From: Cupriavidus necator N-1
Lineage (GTDB): Bacteria > Pseudomonadota > Gammaproteobacteria > Burkholderiales > Burkholderiaceae
Assembly: GCF_000219215.1 (NCBI RefSeq)
Contig: NC_015723.1
Span: 434,001-498,000 of the forward strand
DNA length: 64,000 nt
Reading direction: 5' to 3'
Shown piece by piece: positions 1 to 9,678 of the stretch (position 1 is the first letter of the stretch; each line of letters starts with the position of its first letter). Both the position numbers and the translations under genes were made by a program. Below the pieces are notes generated by a model. That model was not told where the DNA came from, ran no database searches, and saw only the letters and a list, made by a program, of their open reading frames with translations.

Positions 1-3000
1 GCCCCATTTCCGCACCGGTTGCGCTGATTGCTGAAATTCCCTCCCGCATCCTTTCTATGCCTTCGTCGAGATCGCCCATTTGCGCCAGCGACCAACCCAG
101 CTGAAACTTACCTTGCGACAGCAGCAAGGGCAGCATGTACTCATCGCAAACTGCAATTTCCCGTGCAGCCCACTGCTTCGCCAGTTCAGGCTCGCCCCGC
201 AAGATATGTGCGAAGCTGCATGCCCAATAGGTCAAAGCGGTCGTCAGTGGATGACGGAGTTCTTGCGCGAGCCCCAGCGCCTCGTCGCAGATCGCCAGTG
301 ATTTGTCCGGGTATCCACGCAGGCACTGAACCAGCGCGGTGAAGCACCGGCAGCACACACCAGGATCATGTCCAGAGTATTTGAATGTCAGCGGGTGGTC
401 TCGCTCTCGCTCGTAAAGGACCATTCCGCTTCTGCTATGAAACTCTGAAGCAGCATATTCCCCCATGAAAAAGCTGTTCGTCCAGAAAAGATGATGCGTC
501 TCGATTTGCATCCCGGGATCATGCGAGCCCGCGGTCAGAGCTGTGCACCGGTTACCAAGTTCGCGGGCGATTTCTGACTCACCACGGATCATCCGATACT
601 GTCCTTCTCCCCGCAGTACGGTGAACAGTTCGCTCTCGTCTCCAAGCTCCTCGCAGAGCGCCCTTGCTCGCGTATACGCGTCAAGGACTTCTTTTGCCGC
701 CCAACCCTTCGCTGCCATCATGGTCACGCCAAGGACCTTTTGATACTCGAGCTCTTGCCTGAGCAGCGCAGGAGAGCGAGGCAACATCCGGATGATCTCG
801 AGCCCTCTGTTCAGGTGATCAACGGCCTGCTGATACGCGAACCGCTGCAGCGCCTTGCCCGCGGATTGGTACAGATAGTGAACAGCCTTGTCCCAAAGTT
901 CGCCAGCAAGCGCGTGATGCGCGAGGAGTTCGACATGCTCGTCAAGACGTTGCGTGTAAAGTTGCTCGATGACGCCCACAAGCTGCACGTGAATAGGGCG
1001 TCTTCGCTCCTTGAGTACGCTTGCATATGCGACTCGATGCGTGAGCGCATGCTTGAAGGTATATTGCTGATGCGGCAACAAGCGGGTCTGATAGAGGAAT
1101 TCAGCCGCTTGCAGATCGGCGAGCAGATCGAGTAGCCGCTCGCGATCGAGATTGGCTATCGGCTCAAGAAGATCGACGGGAAATTCATGGCCGATCACGG
1201 CCGCCATCTGCAGAAGGGCCTTCTGCTGCGCGGACAGGCGATCGATCCGCGAAGCGAGAACTGCATGCACGGTTGATGGAATATCGAACGTGTCTATCGT
1301 TCGCGCCATCTGGTATGCGCCTTTTTGGCCAACCAGTGCGCCCGAATCTGCGAGCGCACGAACGGATTCTTCCAGGAAAAACGGTGTGCATCCCGTGCGC
1401 TCGATCAGGTGACGCCTAAGGGCGGAAAGCTCGCTGCCGTCGCCGAGCAGCGACTGCAGCAGCTGCTTCGCGCCTTCGGTGCCGAGACTGTCCACGTGCA
1501 GCTGGGCAAAATAGCTCTTGCCAGACCATGTGTGCCGATACTCGGGTCGATGGGTCACGAGAAGCATCACGCGTGACGCACCGATGAAGTCGACGAGATG
1601 ATCGAGCACGGCCTGCGTGCCGTCATCGATCCAGTGCAGATCCTCGACAACGAGGATCGATGGGCGGTGCTCACTCGCTCGGATCATGAGAGAGGCAATC
1701 GCTTCGAGTGTGCGCTTGCGCCTTTGCGGCGGAGTCGCCATGTCCCACTGCGGATCATCCGGCGGTAGGTCCAGCATTGCAGCCAGCGCAGGACACGTCC
1801 AGGCGAGCGCCGGGTCGACCGCGTCGACGCCGCGACGAAGCTTCTCGGCGGCCCCATCCAGTGTGTCATGCGTCCCGATGCCGAACCACGTCCGGAGCAG
1901 ATTGGCCAGGGGAAGATAGATCGCGCTCGTGTCGCGCGATGTCGCGCCCGTTTCGAATTTTGTCCACCCGGCCGCCTGTTCCGAGTTGACAAACTCATGC
2001 ACGAGGCGAGACTTTCCCACGCCCGGTTCCCCGACGACGGCGCATACCTGGCCAGCGCTGTGTCCGGCACGCGCAAGCATCCCCTGCAAACTGGCCATCT
2101 CTGTGTCGCGGCCGACAAAATGCGTGAGGCCGCGTACGGTACGAGCGTTCCAGCGAAGACGCAACTCGGACTTTGTCCCCAGCGTGAAGATCTCAAGGGG
2201 GGGCGTCGCACCAGGAAGCGATCTCGCGCGAAGATCCGAAAGTTCGATGAACCCTTCGGCACATCTCGCCGTGTCCGCGCTCACGCCGATCTCTCCGGCC
2301 GCGAGCGCGACATCGATCTGATTCGCGATCTGCGGTACGGAGCCGAGCGCGTCATAGTGCTGCGACCCCTCGTCGCCAATCGTCCGGACGACAGCCTCGC
2401 CGGAATGTACGCCAATTCGCACATCCAGGGATCGCTCAATGAGTGCCGAAATGCGTGCGCGCATCGCGAGCGCTGCATAACAGGCTTCCACCGCATGCTC
2501 TTCGTGTGCGACGGGCGCTCCAAATAGTGCTGTGACACCATCGCTTCTGAGTTGGGTGACGAGGCCGCCGAATCGCTGAACGGAGTCGACCATTGCCTTC
2601 AATACAGCGTCGACGCGCTCAAGTGCCGTCTCCTGATCGATGACGCTGATGGGTTCGCGTACGCGGGCGCAGAGCACACTCAGGTGCTTGCGCTCCGCCG
2701 GCAATGCCGTTGCGCTATCCGCTGCGTAGCCAGCGCGCGACGCAATCCCGGACTGCTTAGCCGGTTCCCCGACAGCCACGGCCGGACCTGCAGGCTCTCT
2801 AGCTCCGCCTGAATCCTGCTGGATTTGAGCAGCCAGACGTTGAGTGCTCTCGGCCGGGGCAATGCCGAGTTCGGTATTGAGCACTCGGACGCATTCCTGG
2901 TACTGGCGGACAGCAGCGTTCCGGCGTCCCGTCCTCGCATACAGCCTCATAAGCAGCGCATGGGCCCATTCGAGTGACGGGTCCAAGGCCAATACTCTGC

Positions 3001-3538
3001 TTGCCGTCGCAATTGCACGATCAAATTCGCCAGATTGTTCGTAATGGCCGACGAGTTCGGTGAACACTTCCACGGCGCGTTCATGAAACCAGCGACGCTC
3101 GATGATCATCCACTGCTCGAACGGTTCTTCACGAAGGCTGAAACCATCGAGTAGGGCGCCCCGATAGAGTGCAACAGCTTTCGACAGGGAGTCAGGAGAT
3201 CGTTCAGTCGCGAGGCTCGTGAATTGCAGCGCGTCGACTTCCACGAACTGTCCGTCAAGCCATATGGCATCCGGCTCCGCGTTCAAGATTGGGGGCGCGT
3301 TCGGCAGGACCCGGCGCAAGCTCGACAGAGTCTGCCGCAAACTGGCCCTTGCCTGCTCTTCCGCACTGCGCTCCCAAAGCACGCTTGCCAGTTGCTCTCG
3401 CGACCGCAGCATCCCCGGCGACAGGGCAAGGTAGGCCAGGATGGCCTTGCTTTTCCTGGTGGGAAAAGCGAGCGATCCATGCTGTCCGGCAAGCCGGACT
3501 TGCAAGCCTCCGAGGACTTCTATCTTGAGCCGGGCCAT
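1..3538 (-). CDS. BTAD / cyclase-like / AAA ATPase / TPR regulator, 3' end outside window
   Basis: The frame is open from an ATG at 3538 to the window edge (about 1179 codons seen). Order seen: an OmpR-like winged helix plus BTAD helices at about residues 1-245; a class III nucleotide-cyclase-like domain at about 290-450; a STAND/AAA ATPase with Walker A GEPGVGKS near residue 502 and Walker B-like ILVVEDLHWID near 629; then TPR-like helices to the edge. In the cyclase domain the usual first metal-binding Asp (LFAD-type motif) is replaced by LCARVREP, so cyclase activity is doubtful; the later SDGVTALFGAP motif keeps its Asp. Proteins of this build are signal-integrating ATPases or transcription regulators; the ligand is unknown. 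No strong ribosome site precedes the ATG, and a TTG at 3568 is an alternative start. Divergent from the diiron gene at 4031. Confidence 0.85.
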   Translation of the reverse strand, partial: MARLKIEVLGGLQVRLAGQHGSLAFPTRKSKAILAYLALSPGMLRSREQLASVLWERSAEEQARASLRQTLSSLRRVLPNAPPILNAEPDAIWLDGQFVEVDALQFTSLATERSPDSLSKAVALYRGALLDGFSLREEPFEQWMIIERRWFHERAVEVFTELVGHYEQSGEFDRAIATASRVLALDPSLEWAHALLMRLYARTGRRNAAVRQYQECVRVLNTELGIAPAESTQRLAAQIQQDSGGAREPAGPAVAVGEPAKQSGIASRAGYAADSATALPAERKHLSVLCARVREPISVIDQETALERVDAVLKAMVDSVQRFGGLVTQLRSDGVTALFGAPVAHEEHAVEACYAALAMRARISALIERSLDVRIGVHSGEAVVRTIGDEGSQHYDALGSVPQIANQIDVALAAGEIGVSADTARCAEGFIELSDLRARSLPGATPPLEIFTLGTKSELRLRWNARTVRGLTHFVGRDTEMASLQGMLARAGHSAGQVCAVVGEPGVGKSRLVHEFVNSEQAAGWTKFETGATSRDTSAIYLPLANLLRTWFGIGTHDTLDGAAEKLRRGVDAVDPALAWTCPALAAMLDLPPDDPQWDMATPPQRRKRTLEAIASLMIRASEHRPSILVVEDLHWIDDGTQAVLDHLVDFIGASRVMLLVTHRPEYRHTWSGKSYFAQLHVDSLGTEGAKQLLQSLLGDGSELSALRRHLIERTGCTPFFLEESVRALADSGALVGQKGAYQMARTIDTFDIPSTVHAVLASRIDRLSAQQKALLQMAAVIGHEFPVDLLEPIANLDRERLLDLLADLQAAEFLYQTRLLPHQQYTFKHALTHRVAYASVLKERRRPIHVQLVGVIEQLYTQRLDEHVELLAHHALAGELWDKAVHYLYQSAGKALQRFAYQQAVDHLNRGLEIIRMLPRSPALLRQELEYQKVLGVTMMAAKGWAAKEVLDAYTRARALCEELGDESELFTVLRGEGQYRMIRGESEIARELGNRCTALTAGSHDPGMQIETHHLFWTNSFFMGEYAASEFHSRSGMVLYERERDHPLTFKYSGHDPGVCCRCFTALVQCLRGYPDKSLAICDEALGLAQELRHPLTTALTYWACSFAHILRGEPELAKQWAAREIAVCDEYMLPLLLSQGKFQLGWSLAQMGDLDEGIERMREGISAISATGAEMG

Positions 3539-4030
3539 GTCGTGCGTGAGGTGAAGCGTCGCTCTCAAAAAGTCTAGTCCGCCCGGCGCGACTTTCACGC
3601 ATCAATGAAGACTGCCCTCCCACCGGTCTTTTGCAGGTCACTTCTTCAGGTTCACCTCGTCCTGAAATGGGTCGGGGTAGGCATAGGCTTGGTTGCCGAC
3701 TCGAATCCGGCCTCAGGTGCAGGCTACCCGGCAAGATGCGGCCGCTTTCATGAGAATTTTTTTTACGGCGTTTTTACGCGACCCCGCCCGCAGTTCACGG
3801 ATTGATGACGTCAGGCAACGATAGTTGGAATCGTGATGTTGCCGTACTCCAAACGTGGCTTACCCGTTCGAAAGGATGGGAAATCCGGGCGGCACCAACA
3901 CGTATGCCAGGCGGCAGATCACGTACCAAGTGCCTCAAACCGCCGCCCGGCGTTCGAACCGTGCAAGGTGGAAGGATAGTCGTCGCTCGCGGCGGCCACG
4001 GGACGTGTGACGTATTGAAGGAGCGTTTCA
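3539..4030. other. Intergenic region between divergent genes
   Basis: 492 bp separate the regulator from the diiron-protein gene. Short open frames here have no ribosome sites and no recognisable family. A T-rich run near 3756-3775 breaks the local GC richness and may be part of the promoter for the rightward gene. I see no RNA gene; a GACTCGAATCCGGCC-like string near 3700 resembles a tRNA T-arm but has no partner arms. Confidence 0.5.
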
Positions 4031-4975
4031 ATGGAAATCATGACTGATGGGCATAGGGTGACTACTACCAACCGCTACGCCAAGTGCATCGCTGCATCCA
4101 AGCGCGTCCGCTGGGACATCGACCGCGACGTAATTCGCGGCCGAAGCTTCGATTTCACGAAGAAGTTTTTGCCAGACGCTCTATCAAAGGTCGATTCTCT
4201 CGCCTTTCTCGGTCACGACGAGCAGCGTCTGCTCAGCCAGATTCAGGGCCGTACGTACGCGAACATGTTCGGTCTCGTCGAACGCTTCATCGCGGCGAAG
4301 GTACTGGAGATGAGCGGCCCATACCGACTCGGCGATCAGAGCGCGCTTGAAGCACTTGTCCGGTTCAGTGATGAGGAAATCAAGCATCAGGAGCTATTTC
4401 GCCGCATCGAGCGCATGTGCGCCGAAGGCATGCCAGCTGGTTATTCGTTCTTGCCGGACGCAAATAGTGTGGCCTCGTTCGTCCTCGCAAAGTCCACCTG
4501 GGCAGTGCTCGCTCTAACCTGTCACATCGAACTCTTCGTGCTCGCGCACTATCGAGGCAGCATCGACGGCGACATGAATTCCTCTGAACTATGGAAAGAC
4601 GTCTTTCTCTATCACTGGCGCGAGGAATCACAGCACGCGATTCTCGATGAAATCGAATGGCAACGCGAAGATGCGAGGCTTTCGCCTGAAGAACGTGACG
4701 CAGCTGTCAACGATCTGATCGAATTGGTCGCCGCCGTGGACGGCATTCTGCAAACTCAGGCTAATGCGGACGCAGACTACTTTGCGATGATCTGCCCACG
4801 ATCGCTGTCGATGGCTGACAAAGATTCCGTGCGCATCGGCCTGCTTGCCGCTTACAGGTGGCAATACATCATTTCCGGAGTGCAGGAGCCCCGCTTCAGT
4901 CAGGCTCTCAGTAGCATGATCACCGGGAGCCAGCTATTCAGAATCGAAACTGCGATGGCACCGATCATGAGCTAG
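4031..4975 (+). CDS. Ferritin-like diiron protein, possible oxygenase
   Basis: 314 residues; the start is supported by AAGGAG eight bases upstream. The sequence is mostly helical and carries the spacing of a complete four-helix carboxylate-bridged diiron site: Glu in LVERFIA (helix A), E-x-x-H in DEEIKHQE (helix B), Glu in CHIELFVL (helix C) and E-x-x-H in REESQHAI (helix D). This is the ligand set of ferritin-like oxygenases of the AurF or stearoyl-desaturase type, but I cannot name the substrate. There is no signal peptide, so it is probably cytoplasmic. It stands alone, divergent from the giant BTAD/ATPase regulator, which is an obvious candidate controller (inference). A perfect 15-bp inverted repeat follows the stop. 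Confidence 0.7.
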   Translation: MEIMTDGHRVTTTNRYAKCIAASKRVRWDIDRDVIRGRSFDFTKKFLPDALSKVDSLAFLGHDEQRLLSQIQGRTYANMFGLVERFIAAKVLEMSGPYRLGDQSALEALVRFSDEEIKHQELFRRIERMCAEGMPAGYSFLPDANSVASFVLAKSTWAVLALTCHIELFVLAHYRGSIDGDMNSSELWKDVFLYHWREESQHAILDEIEWQREDARLSPEERDAAVNDLIELVAAVDGILQTQANADADYFAMICPRSLSMADKDSVRIGLLAAYRWQYIISGVQEPRFSQALSSMITGSQLFRIETAMAPIMS

Positions 4976-4986
4976 CGTGCGCGATA

Positions 4987-5021
4987 TTAGCGGCTGCGAA
5001 CTACACGTTCGCAGCCGCTAA
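4987..5021 (+). terminator. Perfect inverted repeat after the diiron gene
   Basis: Arms 4987-5001 and 5007-5021 are perfect 15-bp complements around a 5-base loop, beginning 12 bases after the stop codon. There is no strong T-run after it, so it may act as a transcript 3' end or RNA-stability hairpin rather than a classical intrinsic terminator. Confidence 0.6.
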
Positions 5022-5256
5022 GCATCGTGAGCTTCGCGACGAAAAGGCGGAGCCAGAATCGCTGGAAACAGCGTTAGCAGCACCGTGCCCCCGGTCAAGG
5101 CTTCCTGCTGGAAACGCGCCATGTCGGGAAAAGCTGCCACGCCCACGCTTGCCGGCAATGGCCCGTTCGATTCAGAAAGGCACCTTCGTGGGGTGGTATA
5201 GACTCAACTCACGCTTCCGCCGTACCCTGGCGGACGATTTCGACGCGAGGTGCATC

Positions 5257-5397
5257 ATGATCCGATTCCTGGCTGCCGCAATACTCTGCGGATTAACGCT
5301 AAGCATGTTCGGTTGCGCCGGCCCGCAGATGGGTGCCGACAATACGCATCGTTTCAACAGCGATCCCTACAACTACGAGTTCAGTCGAAACCTTTAG
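5257..5397 (+). CDS. Very small putative lipoprotein
   Basis: 46 residues from the ATG at 5257, which has GAGG six bases upstream; a longer frame from 5149 lacks such a site. The N-terminus MIRFLAAAILCG is a short hydrophobic export signal and the Cys in SMFGCAG is a possible, not ideal, lipidation site. The mature part, about 26 residues, is polar. Such mini-lipoproteins are common in Burkholderiales, but no function can be read from this one. Alternative: a chance frame. Confidence 0.45.
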   Translation: MIRFLAAAILCGLTLSMFGCAGPQMGADNTHRFNSDPYNYEFSRNL

Positions 5398-5781
5398 CGC
5401 GTTTCCGGCGCGGCGTCCCAGCCGCCAGCCGGCCGCGACACTTGCCAGGACGGTTGGCGCCCGCTGGGGGAGGGCGATTTCATGCGAGGCCGGGTTCAGC
5501 CCGGCCAGCCTACTGCGTTCCTACCACCTTCCCGCTGCGCCTCTCCATCGGCTTGCCGAATCCGCCAGCGCTCCCCGCGGACTTCCAGGCCTGTCCCCCC
5601 CGCACCCTGCTCGTGAACCTGCCCTCCTGACCCGCCCCGGTTCCGCATTCCGGACACCTTTCCAATTGGCGGGACGATTGGGTTAGCGCTTTCCCAGCGC
5701 GAACCCATACCCTTGCTGCGCCGGTGCAAGACCGTGCAAGAACCATATCGTCAAACAGGACGGAACAGCGAGGAGAAACGC
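5398..5781. other. Non-coding leader upstream of porin
   Basis: 384 bp, very C-rich from 5400 to 5660, with no supported gene. The porin promoter and a leader RNA probably lie here; the last part holds a small dyad near 5680-5700. No recognisable riboswitch. Confidence 0.4.
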
Positions 5782-6834
5782 ATGAGAAGAATGGGAGCGC
5801 TCTTGGTAGTGGCGGTGGCAGCGGTGCCGGGCATAGCGGCGGCACAATCGGGGGTGACCATTTTTGGCGTAGCCGATCTCTACACCGAGTATGTCAAATC
5901 CGGGGCAAATCATGTCGCGCGGGTCGAGGACGGCGGGCTGTATCAATCGCGCTGGGGCTTGCGGGGCAAGGAGGAACTGGCGCCGGGACTGTCCACGGTA
6001 TTTACACTGGAGACCGGCCTTGCACTGGACAGCGGCACCGCCCAGCAGGGAGGACGCCTGTTTGGCCGCCAGGCCTGGGTCGGCCTGAGCAGCAAGGACT
6101 GGGGTGCGCTGACGCTTGGCCGGCAGAACACGCCGATCTACTACATCGAAGGGCAGGCGTCGGCCTTCGGCTTCTCGCCGTATGGCCCGCTCGGTCGCCT
6201 GCAGAACGGCGGCCCCGCAGGCAGCAGCCTGACCGCGCGCGCAGACAATTCCATCAGGTACGAAAGTCCCGAACTTGCCGGGCTGCAGGGCAGCGTAATC
6301 TATTCATTCGGCGCCGAGCGGACCAGCGCGCCACGCGACGCCGACCGGCTGGCGGCCGGCGGGCTAACTTATGCTCGCGGTCCGCTGTGGCTGGGCCTTG
6401 CCTACGAACGCACCTACAGCATCGGCGCGGTAACGGATGCCGACCGCGACGAGCGCGCGATCGGCGCCACCTACGAATTCCCTTGGGTGAAGTTGTTCGC
6501 CAACGTACGCCAGGCCACGCGATGGGTGCCAGGGCAGGCGACTCTTAAGGACCGCGGTTTCCACGTCGGCACGACCATTCCCGTGGGAGGCGCTGGACTG
6601 GTACTGCTGGCATACGGCATGCAGCAATCGGTCGGCACGCCGAACCGCGGCCAGCAGGCTTCGATCGGCTACCAGTACTCGATGTCCAAGCGCACAACGC
6701 TCTATGCCAACGCCAGCAAGATCTGGAACACGAACAAGGCCAACTACACATTCTCGAACATCCCCAATGAGGTCACGGCAAGCAGCGTGTCCGACCCGCG
6801 CGGGGTCATGATGGGCATGCGCCATCTCTTCTGA
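5782..6834 (+). CDS. Gram-negative porin (Burkholderiales type)
   Basis: 350 residues from the ATG at 5782 with AGGAGA six bases upstream; an upstream in-frame start would hide the signal peptide. MRRMGALLVVAVAAVPGIAAAQ is a clear Sec signal with an AxA-Q cleavage site. The mature protein begins SGVTIFGVADLYTEY, the usual first strand of trimeric 16-stranded general porins of this order, contains the typical SRWGLRGKEEL and GRQAWVGL segments and ends in an aromatic residue (HLF), the outer-membrane assembly signal. Substrate unknown; the HbpS-like gene follows after 85 bp and a catabolic set lies beyond, so it may admit that substrate (inference). Confidence 0.93.
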   Translation: MRRMGALLVVAVAAVPGIAAAQSGVTIFGVADLYTEYVKSGANHVARVEDGGLYQSRWGLRGKEELAPGLSTVFTLETGLALDSGTAQQGGRLFGRQAWVGLSSKDWGALTLGRQNTPIYYIEGQASAFGFSPYGPLGRLQNGGPAGSSLTARADNSIRYESPELAGLQGSVIYSFGAERTSAPRDADRLAAGGLTYARGPLWLGLAYERTYSIGAVTDADRDERAIGATYEFPWVKLFANVRQATRWVPGQATLKDRGFHVGTTIPVGGAGLVLLAYGMQQSVGTPNRGQQASIGYQYSMSKRTTLYANASKIWNTNKANYTFSNIPNEVTASSVSDPRGVMMGMRHLF

Positions 6835-6919
6835 TGTGCGCACGGACGTGCGCACCGGCCGGTCGCCGTTGCCGGCCAGGTGCCGGCGCGCCGCGATCCC
6901 GTCAAGCATAGGAGAATCC

Positions 6920-7429
6920 ATGAAGCGCTTTACTCTCGCCGTGGCCTTCGGGCTGCATCTGTTCTGCGCGCCGATCGCATCTGCGGCAGGCGTAACCCAG
7001 CTGCAGACCCTGGGCGCGGACGCCGCGGTCCGGCTTACTGATGCCGCCAAACGGTTTGCCGAGGACCGAAAACTTGCCGTCAGCATCGTCGTGGTCGACG
7101 TCTCCGGCCACTTTCTCAGCGGCGTGAGAATGGATGGCGCCCCGTTTGCGACCTTTGACGTCGCGCGCGGCAAAGCCATCGCCTCGGCGGCAACGGGAGG
7201 CGCCTCCGGCGCCGAGCTCGTGAAGCGCTATCAGGCCAATCCCATCGTCTTCGGCCAGATGAGTTCGCTGGTCTATGGCGGGCCGGTCTTTCCGTCGCAA
7301 GGTTCCCTGGGCATCTACGTCGGTGGCCGGCTGGTCGGGGCCGTCGGCGTCAGCGGGGGGCCATCGGACGTGGACGAGGAGATCGGGCGCCGCGGCGTGG
7401 TCGCGATCGGTGCGACTGAGGCACCCTGA
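6920..7429 (+). CDS. Secreted HbpS/GlcG-family protein
   Basis: 169 residues; AGGAGA precedes the ATG at 6920. MKRFTLAVAFGLHLFCAPIASAAG is a Sec signal peptide. The rest is one HbpS/GlcG (DUF336) domain: the SIVVVDVSGHFLSGVRMD and GKAIASAATGG segments and the C-terminal GRLVGAVGVSGG stretch are characteristic. Family members bind haem, corrinoids or small organics and often sit in catabolic operons. It follows the porin in the same direction and is probably co-transcribed. A hairpin lies between its end and the convergent hydrolase gene. Confidence 0.85.
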   Translation: MKRFTLAVAFGLHLFCAPIASAAGVTQLQTLGADAAVRLTDAAKRFAEDRKLAVSIVVVDVSGHFLSGVRMDGAPFATFDVARGKAIASAATGGASGAELVKRYQANPIVFGQMSSLVYGGPVFPSQGSLGIYVGGRLVGAVGVSGGPSDVDEEIGRRGVVAIGATEAP

Positions 7430-7473
7430 GTGGTGCATGCGCCTGGGCGCATCGTTCATGCTTGCGTCATGGT

Positions 7474-7506
7474 CGCGCCTGCCGGCGTATGACACCGGCA
7501 GGCGCG
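7474..7506. terminator. Hairpin between convergent genes
   Basis: Arms 7474-7485 and 7495-7506 form a perfect 12-bp GC-rich stem with a 9-base loop between the HbpS-like gene and the hydrolase, so it can serve both strands. No clear T-run. Confidence 0.55.
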
Positions 7507-7527
7507 CTGTGGGGGCACGCCAGGGCG

Positions 7528-8316
7528 TCAGGGCTCACTACGGCTCTGGATGTCCGACAGGAAGCGCTCGATCCGCGTGGCGAGGTCCACCGGCGTCTCG
7601 TCCATCGGATAGTGTCCTGCGTTGCGGATAACGTCGATGGCCAGATCGAGGAATGCTTTGCCGTACGTCTGCTCCATGATGTCAGCAGTCAGCGACGGGT
7701 CGTGCTCACCGACCAGCAGCAGCGTGGGAACGCTGCTGCCGGCAACTTCAGCAGAGAAGTCGGTGTCGGCCCATGCCCGGAAGTAGGCGGCAAACGCGTC
7801 GGCATCGGCATGCTGCGTCGAGGCCCGGACCATCTTTTCCACCCAATGCCGGCTCAGGCGTTTGCCCGTCGAATTGTCGAGGACCGCGATTCTTGCCGCG
7901 AGCTCGCCGGCGGCACGTTCGAACAGAGCGCGTGCTGGCTTGTCGAACGGCACAGGCGTAGGCGGTACTGGTGTGACGCCGACCATGGCCGTGACGCGTG
8001 CAGGGGCCAGCATGGCGACGGCCTGCATGGCCTTGCCTCCCATGGAGTGCCCGATCAGCGAGAAGCGCTGCCATCCCAGTTCGTCACCAAGCGCCAGCAC
8101 GTCGGCGGCGATCTCCCGCATGTCGAATCTGCCCTGGATCCCTCGCCGGGAACCATAGCCTCGATAGTCGATGAAGGCGTAGGTGAAGCGGTCGCCGTCG
8201 AGCACGTCCACAAAGGGCCCCCATCCGCGTGCATGGCCGAACCAGCCGTGCAAGGCGATGACATGGTTCGGGCCGTTGCCGATGGTGACCACGGCGCCGT
8301 CTTGGTTGTAATGCAT
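7528..8316 (-). CDS. Alpha/beta-fold hydrolase
   Basis: 262 residues; GGAGG precedes the ATG at 8316, whereas the open frame continues upstream without a ribosome site. The N-terminal part has the oxyanion-loop motif ALHGWFGH and the nucleophile elbow GHSMGG (Ser). The acid is probably the Asp in GEHDPS and the general base His is in NAGHYPMDE, giving a full Ser-Asp-His triad. No signal peptide. Esterase or meta-cleavage-type hydrolase are equally possible. It is divergent from the Bug gene at 8588 and probably belongs to the same catabolic unit. Confidence 0.88.
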   Translation of the reverse strand: MHYNQDGAVVTIGNGPNHVIALHGWFGHARGWGPFVDVLDGDRFTYAFIDYRGYGSRRGIQGRFDMREIAADVLALGDELGWQRFSLIGHSMGGKAMQAVAMLAPARVTAMVGVTPVPPTPVPFDKPARALFERAAGELAARIAVLDNSTGKRLSRHWVEKMVRASTQHADADAFAAYFRAWADTDFSAEVAGSSVPTLLLVGEHDPSLTADIMEQTYGKAFLDLAIDVIRNAGHYPMDETPVDLATRIERFLSDIQSRSEP

Positions 8317-8587
8317 TGCGTTTCCTCCGGTCGTCGATGTGGCGCTCCATATTGCATGAGGAGCTGCGGCGCGAGCGGAGTGCCTGTCAAGTTCTTGGAC
8401 AATCCGGTAAGCAGGCGCCGTGCGGCGTCTGCGATCGTCGGCCAGCGTACCGCAATACCGCAGAACGGAGGACGTTTTGGTAAACGGCTCCCCAAATGGG
8501 GAAGCGCCTTGTGTCCGAATCAGTAGAGTATGAGCCCGGGCTGACCCTGTCGCCCACGCATCGCGATTCACAAGGAGACAAGAGTCA

Positions 8588-9634
8588 ATGCAAAGCCGGA
8601 AGCCTCCGTCATTCCTGACCGCCCCTCGGCGCGTGGCCACGCTTGCCGCCATCACTGCGGCCATCACCGCCACACTCGCCGTGGCTGTCGCAGGCCTGCG
8701 GCCCGTCGCCGCCAACGCAGCGGCAGCGGACACGAATATACAGGCCAGCTGGAAGCCTTCGAAGCCTATCGTCTTCATCGTGCCGTTTCCGCCGGCAGGC
8801 ATCAACGACGTGCTGGCCAGGGCCTTGGCGCAGCGCCTGTCGAACGCGCTGGGACAACCAGTCGTGGTGGAGAACCGGCCGGGCGCCAGCGGCAACATTG
8901 GCGCGGAGGCGCTCGTGCGCGCGGCGCCGGACGGTTACACGATCGGCATCCTGAACAGCATCCACGCGGTCAACGCTGCCTTCTACCGCAAGCTGCCCTA
9001 CGATGTGACGCGCGACCTGGTACCTGTGGCGCCGCTGGGCGAGTCACCGCTGGTGCTGGTTACGAACCCGCACACGCCATACAAGTCCGTCCCCGAACTG
9101 ATCGCCTATGCCAAGGCGAATCCCGGCAAGATCAACTATGGCGGCCCGACCAGCTATCCGCTCGAAATGATCAAGACGATGGCCGGTGTCGACATCACCA
9201 ATATTCCTTACAAGGGCAGCGGCCCGACGATCAACGACATGATCGCCGGCCACATCGACCTGGCGACGGGACCGCTGCTGGAGTACATGCCTCATGTGAA
9301 CTCCGGCAAGCTGAAGCTACTGGCCGTCGGCACCGCGAGCCGGCTCAAGGCTCTGCCCAACGTGCCCACTGTGGCCGAGAGTATTCCCGGCTACGACACT
9401 ACCGTCTGGTATGGCGTGTTTGCCCCCAAGGGCACGCCGGCGCCCGTGGTCGAGCGGCTGCGCGGCGAGATCCACGCCATCATGAGCGATGCCGGGATCC
9501 GCGCCAAGCTGACCGGCCTGAGTGTTGACACCGCCTTCAGCCAGACCGGCGTGACCGGCCTGAGCACCCGTCTGACCAGCGAAACGCAGCGCGCGCACCA
9601 GATCGTCGCCAAGACCGGTGGCTACCTGAACTAG
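8588..9634 (+). CDS. Bug/TctC-family periplasmic solute-binding protein
   Basis: 348 residues, with AAGGAGA upstream of the ATG. A long N-terminal hydrophobic export signal (about residues 15-45) precedes the mature domain. Family marks: IVPFPPAGINDVLAR, VVVENRPGASGNIGAE, APDGYTIGIL, ITNIPYKGSGPTINDMIAG and LPNVPTVAES. The Asp and main-chain groups of the first loops bind carboxylates in this family. No partner transporter genes are adjacent, as is usual for these proteins. It starts a rightward run with the cytochrome and the formamidase-like gene. Confidence 0.93.
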   Translation: MQSRKPPSFLTAPRRVATLAAITAAITATLAVAVAGLRPVAANAAAADTNIQASWKPSKPIVFIVPFPPAGINDVLARALAQRLSNALGQPVVVENRPGASGNIGAEALVRAAPDGYTIGILNSIHAVNAAFYRKLPYDVTRDLVPVAPLGESPLVLVTNPHTPYKSVPELIAYAKANPGKINYGGPTSYPLEMIKTMAGVDITNIPYKGSGPTINDMIAGHIDLATGPLLEYMPHVNSGKLKLLAVGTASRLKALPNVPTVAESIPGYDTTVWYGVFAPKGTPAPVVERLRGEIHAIMSDAGIRAKLTGLSVDTAFSQTGVTGLSTRLTSETQRAHQIVAKTGGYLN

Positions 9635-9678
9635 GTCGGGCAATGCCTTGTTGTGAGAATTCCGACGTGAAACATCCC

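Noticed and set aside
3690..3715. tRNA-like T-arm string (CTCGAATCCGGCC)
   Set aside because: No acceptor, D or anticodon arm can be built around it.
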